Assembly: GCF_030413595.1 (NCBI RefSeq) | Contig: NZ_CP129238.1 | Span: forward strand, 806,001-870,000 | Source of the DNA: Planococcus liqunii | Lineage (GTDB): Bacteria; Bacillota; Bacilli; Bacillales_A; Planococcaceae | Reading direction: 5' to 3' | Length of the DNA: 64,000 nt | Part shown: piece by piece, positions 24,654 through 32,699 of the stretch | How positions within the stretch are numbered: position 1 is the first letter of the stretch | Layout of the letters: each line of letters begins with the position of its first letter | Notes under the pieces: generated by a model | Told to the model about the DNA's origin: nothing | What the model saw: only the letters and a program-made list of their open reading frames with translations | Database searches by the model: none | Program-made: the position numbers and the translations under genes

Positions 24654-25442
24654 TTGGACCATTTACTGGCAGCAATGAAAATACTGGGTGATGACACAAT
24701 TCAACGCACACAGCTGAAGCACCGCATCGATTTGGTCGAAGCGTTCGGCATTCAAGACGGAATGTCGGTCATTGAAGTCGGCTGCGGCCAAGGGGACACA
24801 ACGGTTGCACTGGCAGACCGGGTTGGTGAAAGCGGCCGCGTGCTGGCGATTGATATTGCGCCGCCGGATTACGGTGCGCCCATCACGCTTGGTGAAGCAA
24901 CGTCTTCCATTGCGGCATCTCCGCTTGGTTCCAGAGTGGAGTTTCAGCTGAAAACCGATTTGCTGGATTTGCGGGACGACCGGTTTGATGTTGCGGTGTT
25001 GTCGCATTGTTCCTGGTATTTCCGGGATCCGGATCAGCTGCTGCTGATATTGAAAAAGCTCCGCTGTATGGCCACCCGCATTTGCATCGCGGAATGGGAC
25101 GTGAACTATACACAGCTATCCCAGCGCAGCCATTTTACAGCGGCGGCTATTTTGGCGTTGTACAGCGAGTTTGTCGAAAATGACGGCAATATCCAGCATT
25201 TATTTGATTCGCAGCAATTGCGGCATTTGCTGGAAGAAGCAGGCTGGAACGTGGCCGAAACTACGACGGTCGCGGCGTCTTATTTGCAGGACGGGGCTTG
25301 GGAAGCGGATTATGCCCGGTCAGTGCAACAGGCATTTTCAAAAGTGCCGCCGCGCATCAGGTCGCTTGTCGGCAGTTTTTATTCCTTGTTGGAGAAAGAG
25401 GAAATCACCAGTCTCGATAGCATCGTCATATTAGCCGAATAG
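24654..25442 (+). CDS. class I SAM-dependent methyltransferase
   Basis: 262 residues starting at TTG after AGAGGA. The SAM-binding motif I is VIEVGCGQGDTTVALA (about 40-55), with the acidic end of beta-2 at VLAIDIAPPDY and motif IV-like RFDVAVLSHCSWYF. The methyl acceptor cannot be deduced. The C-terminal half has no recognised substrate motif. It may be an independent unit ending at the strong terminator 18 bases downstream. Confidence 0.82.
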   Translation: MDHLLAAMKILGDDTIQRTQLKHRIDLVEAFGIQDGMSVIEVGCGQGDTTVALADRVGESGRVLAIDIAPPDYGAPITLGEATSSIAASPLGSRVEFQLKTDLLDLRDDRFDVAVLSHCSWYFRDPDQLLLILKKLRCMATRICIAEWDVNYTQLSQRSHFTAAAILALYSEFVENDGNIQHLFDSQQLRHLLEEAGWNVAETTTVAASYLQDGAWEADYARSVQQAFSKVPPRIRSLVGSFYSLLEKEEITSLDSIVILAE

Positions 25443-25459
25443 CAGCTGAATATGGATTT

Positions 25460-25502
25460 AAGCCGATCGAATGCAGAGCAGCTGCTTTCGATCGGCTTTT
25501 TG
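25460..25502. terminator. bidirectional terminator between methyltransferase and zinT
   Basis: AAGCCGATCGA (25460-25470) pairs perfectly with TCGATCGGCTT (25488-25498), followed by a T run on the plus strand and a short one on the minus strand. The genes on both sides converge on it. Confidence 0.9.
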
Positions 25503-25511
25503 GTTTTATCC

Positions 25512-26243
25512 TCAATGCGCCATCATTTCATGGGCAATCGTATGGCCATCCATTTCGGAAGGATAGTAAGTCGGCCAGTTCACCACTTCATCGAGCAAGG
25601 CTTCGCGATTGTCGCCCCAATACAAATGGTAATGGTCCGCGTCGGTCGGTGAAATGCCGTGGTCGCTGAACTGTATAAACTGCGGCATGCCGTCGCTGCC
25701 TTCTGTCAATTTAAAGACAAAGCGGACGCCCCGGTTGCCGGCTTCGTATGTAAGAATCTCATAGCCGTCGTATGTATAAGTGCCCGACAGTTCTTTGCCG
25801 TTTTGGAAAAAGCTCACTTGGTCTTCAGTGATGACAACTCGCTCCACGTCTGTCTCGTAGCCTTCGGTGTAATAGGTTTTGTATTCTTCGGCTGTCATGT
25901 CGTCTGAGTGCAGCGCTTTGTCCTCAAATACTTCATCTAGTTCGCCGTTTTCAAGAAGCGGATAGACGGATTGCCAATCGCCTGCCCAGTCGGAGAGGGA
26001 GCGGTCCTCTACTTGGCTGTCTTCAAAAAATCCGTCGTAGATTTTTTGTGATTCTTCGTCGTGTGCATGGCTGTGTTCATGGTCATGATCGTGATCGCTT
26101 TCCGTTTCTTTTGTTTCTACTTGTGCAGTGCTTGAAGAAGTTGCTTCTTTTTCAGCCTCGGAGGAATCTGCAGATTGGCATCCGGCTGCAAGCAAGGCAG
26201 TAAGAGCCAGGATTCCGGCGCTTTTGGTCAATGAATTTTTCAT
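25512..26243 (-). CDS. zinT: ZinT-family metal-binding lipoprotein
   Basis: 243 residues. Lipoprotein signal with lipobox LLAAGC, then a His/Asp-rich stretch (DHDHDHEHSHAHDEE) and a ZinT (YodA) domain (about 70-243: LSDWAGDWQSVYPLLENGEL, ending MDGHTIAHEMMAH). It would bind zinc at the cell surface and hand it to a ZnuA-like importer. The ATG has AAAGGAG at good spacing. Upstream in-frame codons are outside the transcript. A near-perfect Zur box lies over its promoter, so it should be made when zinc is scarce. No znuABC genes lie beside it. Confidence 0.92.
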   Translation of the reverse strand: MKNSLTKSAGILALTALLAAGCQSADSSEAEKEATSSSTAQVETKETESDHDHDHEHSHAHDEESQKIYDGFFEDSQVEDRSLSDWAGDWQSVYPLLENGELDEVFEDKALHSDDMTAEEYKTYYTEGYETDVERVVITEDQVSFFQNGKELSGTYTYDGYEILTYEAGNRGVRFVFKLTEGSDGMPQFIQFSDHGISPTDADHYHLYWGDNREALLDEVVNWPTYYPSEMDGHTIAHEMMAH

Positions 26244-26261
26244 GAGTACACTCCTTTTATG

Positions 26262-26292
26262 TAAATCGTAATGATTACAATTTATGATTATA
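26262..26292 (-). promoter_or_regulatory. Zur box and -10 element of zinT
   Basis: The palindrome AAATCGTAATGATTACAATT (within 26262-26284) differs by about one base from the Bacillus Zur consensus AAATCGTAATNATTACGATTT. On the minus strand a TATAAT -10 (26287-26292, extended TATGTATAAT) places the transcription start inside the box, so bound Zur would block transcription. Confidence 0.85.
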
Positions 26293-26453
26293 CATATCAA
26301 AAGCGAGAATGTTAATAAAAAGATTATTCTGAATTTACAAATGCCCCAATTACCTCATCTACGGACATAACTTTTATTTTTTGACCCTTAAAGGAAACAA
26401 GAGAAAAATAAAACCGGGATCTAAAAAAGTTCTTTTCGCCTAGTGATTAAAAC

Positions 26454-26483
26454 TTGCGCAGCAGCCATTCAATGCCCTATAAT
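26454..26483 (+). promoter_or_regulatory. candidate yitT promoter
   Basis: TTGCGC (26454-26459) and TATAAT (26478-26483) are separated by 18 bases, about 100 bases before the yitT start codon. Confidence 0.5.
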
Positions 26484-26585
26484 TTGATACATTGTGTCCG
26501 AATTTCATAAACTCGGAGAGAATTATGCACGGATTTTTGGCGCTGTGCCGCCAGCATTTTCAATTAGAAATGGAGAAGAACAAGT

Positions 26586-27443
26586 ATGGACAGAGTTTAC
26601 AGCACGGTGATCATTTTTCTGGGATCGCTTTTGCTTGGAGTAGCATTCAATATGTTTTTATTGCCGCATGAAATCTTATCAGGCGGAATCACGGGGATTG
26701 CGATGATATTTAGTTTAATGTTGCCGGTCAATGCCGGAATTTGGCTGATTCTCTTGAACATCCCGGTGTTGGTATTGGGCTGGATGAAGCTTGGAAAAGT
26801 ATTCATTTTGAACAGCATTTTCTCGGTAGCTGTGACATCGATTTCGATGCTCTATATCCCGGTTATGAAAGTGACGGAAGATGCTTTGTTGTCATCGGTA
26901 TTCGGCGGGGTCCTGGTTGGAGTTGGGGTCGGATTCATCATCCGCTTCTATGGTTCAACAGGCGGCTTTGACGTGATCGGCTTGCTTTTGACGATGAAAC
27001 GCGACATTCCACTCGGCTTTTTGGTGTTTGGGTTGAATAGCTTAGTTGTTTTCATATCGGGTTTTATTTTCACATGGGAACTTGCGATGTATACGATGGC
27101 TTCCATTTATATCACGGGGCTTGTGGTTGACCGTATCCATACCCGCCATATCAAGCTGAGCCTGATGGTGGTGACCAGCAAAGGCGATGCCGTGAAAAAG
27201 CAATTGCTTGAACATCTTTACCGCGGCATTACGGTGACAGACGGGGAAGGCGCGTATTCGGGGAACAAAGTGAAAGTGCTTTACTCCGTCATTTCGCGCT
27301 ATGAGCTCGCGTATGTCCGTCCGCTCATCAAGGAAATTGATCCAAACGCTTTCGTCAGCATCAGCGAAACGATGGAAGTCATGGGCAACTTCCGTAAAGA
27401 CGATAATTTCAAAAAAGTGCCTGGTGCTTCTCAAATGATGTAA
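26586..27443 (+). CDS. yitT: YitT family membrane protein (DUF161 + DUF2179)
   Basis: 285 residues. Five membrane segments in residues about 8-185 (IIFLGSLLLGVAFNMFLLP, then GGITGIAMIFSLMLPV) with the family motif FYGSTGGFDVIGLLL, followed by a soluble DUF2179 domain (about 200-280: GITVTDGEGAYSGNKVKVLY). Some members are called metal or arsenic-related transporters, but the function is not settled. The start ATG follows GGAGAAG. It ends at a clear terminator. It stands alone and has no partner that explains its role. Confidence 0.85.
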   Translation: MDRVYSTVIIFLGSLLLGVAFNMFLLPHEILSGGITGIAMIFSLMLPVNAGIWLILLNIPVLVLGWMKLGKVFILNSIFSVAVTSISMLYIPVMKVTEDALLSSVFGGVLVGVGVGFIIRFYGSTGGFDVIGLLLTMKRDIPLGFLVFGLNSLVVFISGFIFTWELAMYTMASIYITGLVVDRIHTRHIKLSLMVVTSKGDAVKKQLLEHLYRGITVTDGEGAYSGNKVKVLYSVISRYELAYVRPLIKEIDPNAFVSISETMEVMGNFRKDDNFKKVPGASQMM

Positions 27444-27454
27444 GACCAGCAGTA

Positions 27455-27486
27455 ACCCCCTTCGAAGCTGAAAATCGGAGGGGTTT
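27455..27486 (+). terminator. intrinsic terminator after yitT
   Basis: CCCCTTCG pairs with CGGAGGGG (one T-G pair), followed by TTTTT. Confidence 0.8.
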
Positions 27487-27526
27487 TTCGTTTATAAAAT
27501 TTTTATCAGAATAATCAAAATAAGTA

Positions 27527-27541
27527 TACCCAATTTGGGTA
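27527..27541. promoter_or_regulatory. operator-like palindrome before the 32-residue gene
   Basis: TACCCAATTTGGGTA is a perfect 7-1-7 palindrome, followed by a third half-site TTGGGT at 27544. It resembles, only loosely, the GC-flanked operators of CsoR-type metal or sulfur sensors. The cognate regulator is not in the window. Confidence 0.5.
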
Positions 27542-27580
27542 ATTGGGTTTATGATGAAGGTAGAAGGAGGAGGATTTGAG

Positions 27581-27679
27581 ATGGATCCAACATTTGGTTT
27601 TGTACCGATGCTCGTGCTTGCAGCCATTGCAGTCGTGCTGATCATGACCTATTTCATCTTCCACCACTGGGCAAAATGA
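27581..27679 (+). CDS. 32-residue single-pass membrane miniprotein
   Basis: An ATG with a very strong ribosome site (GAAGGAGGAGG, 7 bases away) opens a 32-codon frame ending TGA at 27677-27679. It encodes one hydrophobic helix (VPMLVLAAIAVVLIMTYFIF) ending in HHWAK. It has its own upstream palindrome and a strong terminator 8 bases downstream, so it looks like a complete transcription unit. I recognise no family. The two histidines at the membrane border could bind metal, but this is speculation. Confidence 0.7.
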   Translation: MDPTFGFVPMLVLAAIAVVLIMTYFIFHHWAK

Positions 27680-27687
27680 ACAGCACG

Positions 27688-27717
27688 AAAAAAGCCGCAT
27701 TCGTATGCGGCTTTTTT
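27688..27717 (+). terminator. strong terminator after the miniprotein gene
   Basis: AAAAAAGCCGCAT pairs perfectly with ATGCGGCTTTTTT around a short loop. Confidence 0.93.
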
Positions 27718-27761
27718 AATTTGGCCGGGAACGTTCTGGTTTTGCAGAGATCGTTTTGAGT

Positions 27762-27799
27762 AACGCGCATAAATTCCGAGGAACGCAGATAAACTGCAA
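27762..27799 (+). repeat. 20 bp tandem repeat array 4, left part (split by IS copy 1)
   Basis: Units AACGCGCATAAATTCCGAGG and AACGCAGATAAACTGCAA continue, after the IS is removed with one CAA duplication, into the units at 29197. The joined array has an exact 20-base period over four units. Confidence 0.8.
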
Positions 27800-27943
27800 T
27801 GACTCCCTACCTGTCAAGTAGACACGAGTTTATCGGCGTTTTTTCTCATATGCGATTATAGACGGAGAGCCGATTTCGCTTCCGTCCGAATTTCTTCGAG
27901 CCTAAAAACGCTTCTCAAAGTGGCTATTGATTAAGTGCGCGGT

Positions 27944-28828
27944 TTAAGCGGCCCGTGCTTGTAAATTGCGGTATGTAACCGGTGACGCACCGAGTTTCAG
28001 TTGCGGTCGTGTCTCGTTATAATACGTGATGTAGGCGGCTACTGCTGCGCGCATTTGGGCTGCCGTTTCAGGCACAGTGAAACCGGGCATTTCGGTTTTG
28101 AGCTTGCCAAAAAAGCTTTCAATCGGCGCATTGTCCCAACAGTTGCCCCGACGGGACATTGACTGGGTCAGTTCCATTTTTTTCAGGAGTCCTTGATAGC
28201 TATGGCTGGTGAACTGGATGCCCTGATCACTGTGGAGAAGGGCTTCTTTCTCGAACCCGCGTGCTTCCAACTGACGAACGGCCTCCAGGACAAAATCCAC
28301 ATCCAGGGTGTCGCTGATGGTGTAAGCAACGATTTCGTTATTGTATAGATCCAGAATTGCACATAAGTAGATAAAGTCCCGGAATGGCTTTTTCACTTCC
28401 AGGTAACTGATATCAACGGAAAACTTGAGACCCGGTCGCATGGCCTTGAAGTTCCGGTTCAGGAGATTATCGATAACCGCATGGCCGCTTCCGGCAGGAC
28501 GTGGCTTTCGGCGTGCTGTCTTGAGCGGCATGCGATACATTTCCCGCATCCGGCGGATGCGTTTGAGACTGACGATATGAGTGTATACATTCTCGAGCTC
28601 CAGCTTAAACCGTTCGTGACCCAAATTCCCACCATGGGTGACGTAGAGCGAAAGCATCTGTTTTAAAAGCGCTTGGTCCCGTTCCGTTTGCGACTGCGCA
28701 GGGTCTTTTTTCAGCCGTTTGTAATAGCCCGCGCGGCTCAGGTTCTGGACTATGCCAATGAGCTCTGTAATCGGGAACCGGTTCTTGTGCTCTTCAACGA
28801 ACACAAAGTCGAGGTCGATCGGTTTCAC
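27944..28828 (-). CDS. IS3-family transposase OrfB (copy 1)
   Basis: 294 residues, integrase-core transposase. The DDE triad is visible: Asp in KFSVDISYLEV, Asp in LLHSDQGIQFTS and Glu in NAPIESFFGKL. The SMSRRGNCWDNA segment is a family signature. It can start at the GTG overlapping the orfA stop (GTGA). It is more likely made mainly as an OrfAB fusion by -1 slippage at A AAA AAG in the end of orfA, because that shift leads straight into this frame. OrfB provides the catalytic part of the transposase. Confidence 0.95.
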   Translation of the reverse strand: MKPIDLDFVFVEEHKNRFPITELIGIVQNLSRAGYYKRLKKDPAQSQTERDQALLKQMLSLYVTHGGNLGHERFKLELENVYTHIVSLKRIRRMREMYRMPLKTARRKPRPAGSGHAVIDNLLNRNFKAMRPGLKFSVDISYLEVKKPFRDFIYLCAILDLYNNEIVAYTISDTLDVDFVLEAVRQLEARGFEKEALLHSDQGIQFTSHSYQGLLKKMELTQSMSRRGNCWDNAPIESFFGKLKTEMPGFTVPETAAQMRAAVAAYITYYNETRPQLKLGASPVTYRNLQARAA

Positions 28829-29127
28829 TCCTTTCGGAGCGCAATAAGCTTTTTTAAGTACATCACTTCAAGCTTCGTGCGTTCCAATTCAGCTTTGGTA
28901 ATTTCCAATTCTGTTTTCGCGTCTTTGCCCGACTCCCGTGGCCCTCTGCGTTTTTCACGAAGCACCTCAAAAGACTTGGCTTCCTTCACCAGCCGCGCCC
29001 AGTGCCGGATATTGGCAGGGTTCTGAATCTCCAGGAGGGGGGCTAATTCGTTAACGGATCGTCCTTCAAAGTACTGTTCTACCGCCTGCTTCTTGGTTTC
29101 ATAGGTATAGCTTTTTCGTGTGTTCAC
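28825..29127 (-). CDS. IS3-family transposase OrfA (copy 1)
   Basis: About 100 residues. Helix-turn-helix domain (YTYETKKQAVEQYFEGRSVN, then NIRHWARLVKEA) binds the IS ends, and a leucine-zipper-like C-terminus (ELEITKAELERTKLEVMYLK) mediates dimers. GTG at 29127 has AAGGAG at 8 bases. An ATG at 29133 is only 2 bases from that site, and a TTG at 29148 precedes it. The slippery heptamer A AAA AAG lies in the correct frame near the 3-prime end. Confidence 0.9.
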   Translation of the reverse strand: MNTRKSYTYETKKQAVEQYFEGRSVNELAPLLEIQNPANIRHWARLVKEAKSFEVLREKRRGPRESGKDAKTELEITKAELERTKLEVMYLKKLIALRKE

Positions 29128-29196
29128 AGTCATCACTCCTTGGTTCAAGTTTGAAGGAACAATAAACTATTTGTCTACTTTTGGTTCATTGTCTCA

Positions 29197-29250
29197 CAAG
29201 AAACGCAGATAAATCCCAAGAAACGCAGATAAACTTCAAACAACGCAGAA
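29197..29250 (+). repeat. 20 bp tandem repeat array 4, right part
   Basis: AACGCAGATAAATCCCAAGA, AACGCAGATAAACTTCAAAC, AACGCAG: continuation of the array interrupted by IS copy 1, exact 20-base period. Confidence 0.8.
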
Positions 29251-29278
29251 TGCGCTTGCTGGCGTAAAATCTGCCCAT

Positions 29279-29315
29279 AAAAACAGCCCGCGGGAAGTTT
29301 CCCACGGGCTGTTTG
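29279..29315 (-). terminator. terminator of the permuted-SBP operon
   Basis: AACAGCCCG-C-GGG pairs with CCC-A-CGGGCTGTT. Read leftwards it is followed by TTTTT, as expected for the minus-strand operon ending at 29324. Confidence 0.85.
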
Positions 29316-29323
29316 CGTAAAAC

Positions 29324-31129
29324 TTATTTGCTTTCCTGGTAGTTGTTCAGGTATTCCTTCACTTTTTCAGGATCTGCGACTAGCTCGTTGCCTGTATCGA
29401 CAAGCGGGCTGACGGTAGAGACGGCTTTGATTTTATTGCCTTGGTAGTAGTTGATGAACTCGTCTTGGTTGATCGAGTACAGCACTGCTTTCCGCAAGTC
29501 TTCGCTTTCGGAAACTTCACGGCCTTTTGTGTTGAAGAGCATGTAGCGGACGCCGTTGCTTTCCATTTTTTGAAGGCTGAGTTTCGGATCGTCTTCAACT
29601 ACGCTGTATTTCGTTTCCGGAATGACGTAGTTCAAGTGGATCTCACCGTTTCGAAGAGCGGAAAGGGCGCTGTCCGGATCGGCAATAAAGCGGACCGTGA
29701 CATTTGAGATTTTCGGTTCGTTTTCGGTACCCGCCATGTAAGCCGGATTTTTGCGGAAGATGGCTTCGTAATCGTTTTTATGGGACAGGATATACGGGCC
29801 GCTCGCGTATAAGTGGTTGTCATACTTCGCGCCTTCTGTCACCGTATTCTGGTCGCCGTAAGGAATGTCTTTGTTGACGTCAAATGATGCCACATCATAG
29901 GTGGTGATGCTTTCCACTTGTTTCTTTGAAACGATTCCGGCAGATTGGTGAGCCAGGTAGTTCAAGACTTGCGGGAAAGGTTCAGTTGTTGTCAGTTTGA
30001 TCACTTGGTAAACGCCTTTTGCATTGTCTGCATCGTTTTTGTTCTCAACAAGTTTGGAAATGCCTGTTTCAAGGTCAGCTTCCAGCGCTTCTCTTACCGT
30101 CCCTTTGCCGGAAGCGGCAGGGGCGTCAAGTTCAGCCAAATCTGTAACGGCTTCAGTTGAAGCGATGTGTTCGTGCAAGCTGTATGTGCGGTGGTCCGGC
30201 ACAGAATCCGGGTTGGACGCGCGGTCCATCGAGAAGATGACGTCGTCGCTGCCGACGCGTTCTCCGGTGTCTACAGCTTGCTGGTCTTCGATTTTCGCAA
30301 AGTTGATGTCATCGCGAAGCAGGAAGTAGTAATCGGAATTTCCTTCTGCCATCGCAAAGTTGTGGGACAGCGAGCCTTCTGCAGTAATTTTATCGTCTTC
30401 AGTCAAATTGACAAGGCGGACGTACATATTGGTGTTCAATTGGTTGATTGAACCATCATTGCCTTTGATCGGATCAAGCGAAGTCAAAGTCGAGATTTCC
30501 TGGGAAACGATAAAGGGCTGCGTTTCGCGTTTTGACTGGTCAACAAAGTCGATTGGCTCCCATGCAAGCGCACGGGATTTCGACAGGCGGACCGTATCGG
30601 CATTTAGGATTTCGGTGTTGATGCCCTGCGTTTTATACGATGTGTAAAGAGGGGCAATGTACGCACGGTCCATCACAAGCAATTGCTCAAGTTCTTTGTA
30701 GGTTTTTTTGTATTCTGAAGCTGTCTGCGTGCTGGCCAGATCAATCAATTCGTCAATTTCTTTGTCAGCCATGATGCTGTTGTCGCCGTCAGATTTGAAC
30801 AGGCCGCGGACTGCGTAATCCGGGTTGCCGGTAACCGTTGTCCAGCTGGAAACAGCCAAGTCAAAGTTTCCGGCTTCTTTTTGAGCCGTAAAACTGCCGT
30901 AATCCGGCTGAAGGTTCAATTTGACGTCAAAGCCGTTTTTCACCAGCTGGTCACGGGCAATGTTGACATCGTCTTCATTGGCGCTCATGCTCAGGATTTC
31001 AATCACCGGCTTTTCGCCTTTCGATACGCCGTCGTTGGCTTTTTCTTCAGCCACGTCGGATTTTGTATTTACACAGCCTGCTAAAATCAGGACAAAGACA
31101 AGCAGGAGTGCTAGTAAACGTTTCTTCAC
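29324..31129 (-). CDS. peptide-type ABC transporter substrate-binding lipoprotein with circularly permuted domain order
   Basis: 601 residues. Lipobox LILAGC puts the lipidated Cys at 19. Residues about 41-195 match the canonical C-terminal part of SBP_bac_5 proteins (ARDQLVKNGFDVKLNL, AGNFDLAVSSW, DELIDLAST, YKELEQLLVMDRAYIAPLY). Residues about 204-601 match the canonical N-terminal part (STLTSLDPIKGNDG, RVGSDDVIFSMDRA, YASGPYILSHKN, EDLRKAVLYSINQDEF) and end at DPEKVKEYL, exactly where an ordinary DppA continues into the segment that stands first here. So the chain order is swapped with no loss. It belongs with the two permeases upstream and the divergent ATPase. The ligand is unknown, probably a peptide-like solute. 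Confidence 0.88.
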   Translation of the reverse strand: MKKRLLALLLVFVLILAGCVNTKSDVAEEKANDGVSKGEKPVIEILSMSANEDDVNIARDQLVKNGFDVKLNLQPDYGSFTAQKEAGNFDLAVSSWTTVTGNPDYAVRGLFKSDGDNSIMADKEIDELIDLASTQTASEYKKTYKELEQLLVMDRAYIAPLYTSYKTQGINTEILNADTVRLSKSRALAWEPIDFVDQSKRETQPFIVSQEISTLTSLDPIKGNDGSINQLNTNMYVRLVNLTEDDKITAEGSLSHNFAMAEGNSDYYFLLRDDINFAKIEDQQAVDTGERVGSDDVIFSMDRASNPDSVPDHRTYSLHEHIASTEAVTDLAELDAPAASGKGTVREALEADLETGISKLVENKNDADNAKGVYQVIKLTTTEPFPQVLNYLAHQSAGIVSKKQVESITTYDVASFDVNKDIPYGDQNTVTEGAKYDNHLYASGPYILSHKNDYEAIFRKNPAYMAGTENEPKISNVTVRFIADPDSALSALRNGEIHLNYVIPETKYSVVEDDPKLSLQKMESNGVRYMLFNTKGREVSESEDLRKAVLYSINQDEFINYYQGNKIKAVSTVSPLVDTGNELVADPEKVKEYLNNYQESK

Positions 31130-31171
31130 AATGGATTCCTCCTAAGTTTATTGCTTATATTTTTGATTAAC

Positions 31172-32689
31172 TCAATCCATTTTCGGATCGAGGGCATCAC
31201 GTAATCCGTCCCCTAAAAAGTTGAATGATAATACAAGCAGGATGATCGCCAGGCCGGGGAAGATGGCCAAATACGAATGCGACTCCAGGTACGTACTGCC
31301 GATTTTCAGGATATTGCCCCATTCCGGGATATGCGGTTCCACGCCGAGTCCGAGGTAACTCAAACTGCTTGTCGCGATCACCGCTCCGCCGATCGTCAAT
31401 GTGGCTTTCACAATCATCGGCGCAAGTGAATTCGGCACGATGTGCTTAAATATGATTTCCGCATCGCCGGCGCCAAGTGCGCGGGCGGAATCGACATACT
31501 CCAAATTGGAGACCATCAAGACATTGGCGCGCATCGTTCTGGCGTAGGTCGGAATGGAGCCGACGCTGAGCGCAATGATCAAGTTGGTGGTATTGGCGCC
31601 GAAAGCGGCAATGATGGCAATGGCAAGCAAAATGCCGGGAATGGCATACAGCACGTCAAGCAAGCGCATGATGACATTATCCGTGCGCCGGCCGTAATAG
31701 CCGGCCAACGCGCCTAAAATGCCGCCGATAATGACCGGGATTAACGTGGAGAGGATGCCGACCGTCAGTGAAATGCGTGCTCCGAACACAATACGGGAGA
31801 ACAAGTCGCGGCCGAAATCATCGGTTCCGAGCGGATACATCAAGCTCGGGGATTCGAGCAGCGCTTCGTAATTGTTTTCAACCGCCAATGAATAGTCGAA
31901 CGTCAAATAACTGCAGATCGAAATGGCGAACGTCAGGACGATGAAGAACATGCCGATCATTGCCGTCATATTGCGGGTGATTTTATCCCAGATGAGCGGC
32001 CACTGTCCGGTGCCCGGGCGGTTCTGGCTGCGGATCTTGAAAATCAGGCTCAAGCCGAGCACGAAGGCAAACAAGTTTCCACAAATTGCCGTCGCCAGGA
32101 GAACGACAGCGAGTGCCAAGAGGCGCGGATGCGCTGTTTCAGCATCCACGAATTTCGCCACAAGCAGCAGCGAAGCCAGGTGAACGGCTGCAATGACCAG
32201 CAAAAAGAGCATGCCGATGGGGAAGGAGTCCGCCACATAAGGTTTAAATAAATTCAGCGCGGAAATCGCGACAATGAATAACTGGACGAGCAGCATGTAA
32301 ACCGAAAAGGTGTATTCTGCCGTTTTCTGCTGCTTTACCAGCTGGAAAGCGAATACGGCGGTGAACACATTGGCAGTGAACAAGCTGAGCAATTGAATAT
32401 AACCAAGGCGCCGGGTCTTTTTTTGGATGTGCCCGAACTTTGCCAAGTCGCGTTTGATGAGCCAAGTGAGAACCAGCTGGAAAGCGGTAAACAAGGCGTA
32501 GGCAAGCGCCGCTGCAAAGAGAGTCGTCTTGACTTTTCCAGAACTGTAATCAAAGCTATTGGCTAGCAGTACCAGTGTCAACGCGAGAGATACCACTGAA
32601 GTGAAACTGGCTTGGGTATACTCGGAAGACATTTTCAGCACGCGCCTTACGGTATTTGTTTTTTCTGTTTCTGTGATGACCGACATCAT
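31172..32689 (-). CDS. ABC transporter permease, DppC-like with long N-terminal membrane extension
   Basis: 505 residues, against about 280-300 for ordinary DppC. Residues about 230-505 are the canonical permease (LGTDDFGRDLFSRIVFGARISL, then the coupling loop YVDSARALGAGDAEIIFKHI). The first about 225 residues add roughly six hydrophobic helices with no match I recognise. It lies 11 bases after the DppB-like gene and 42 bases before the binding-protein gene. ATG at 32689 or 32686 follows GCAGGTG. It forms half of the transmembrane channel. Confidence 0.87.
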   Translation of the reverse strand: MMSVITETEKTNTVRRVLKMSSEYTQASFTSVVSLALTLVLLANSFDYSSGKVKTTLFAAALAYALFTAFQLVLTWLIKRDLAKFGHIQKKTRRLGYIQLLSLFTANVFTAVFAFQLVKQQKTAEYTFSVYMLLVQLFIVAISALNLFKPYVADSFPIGMLFLLVIAAVHLASLLLVAKFVDAETAHPRLLALAVVLLATAICGNLFAFVLGLSLIFKIRSQNRPGTGQWPLIWDKITRNMTAMIGMFFIVLTFAISICSYLTFDYSLAVENNYEALLESPSLMYPLGTDDFGRDLFSRIVFGARISLTVGILSTLIPVIIGGILGALAGYYGRRTDNVIMRLLDVLYAIPGILLAIAIIAAFGANTTNLIIALSVGSIPTYARTMRANVLMVSNLEYVDSARALGAGDAEIIFKHIVPNSLAPMIVKATLTIGGAVIATSSLSYLGLGVEPHIPEWGNILKIGSTYLESHSYLAIFPGLAIILLVLSFNFLGDGLRDALDPKMD

Positions 32690-32699
32690 GACACCTGCT

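Larger units (their letters stand above)
27800..29196 (-). mobile_element. IS3-family insertion sequence, copy 1 (1397 bp)
   Basis: Ends are 5-prime TGACTCCC...and ...TTCATTGTCTCA, imperfect terminal inverted repeats sharing TGA and AAGTAGACA at matching distance from each tip. It is flanked by a 3-bp target duplication CAA (27797-27799 and 29197-29199). It encodes orfA and orfB, transcribed leftwards. The boundaries were set by comparison with the second copy at 44774-46170, which gives the same length and encodes identical proteins. It inserted inside a 20-bp repeat array. Confidence 0.95.
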
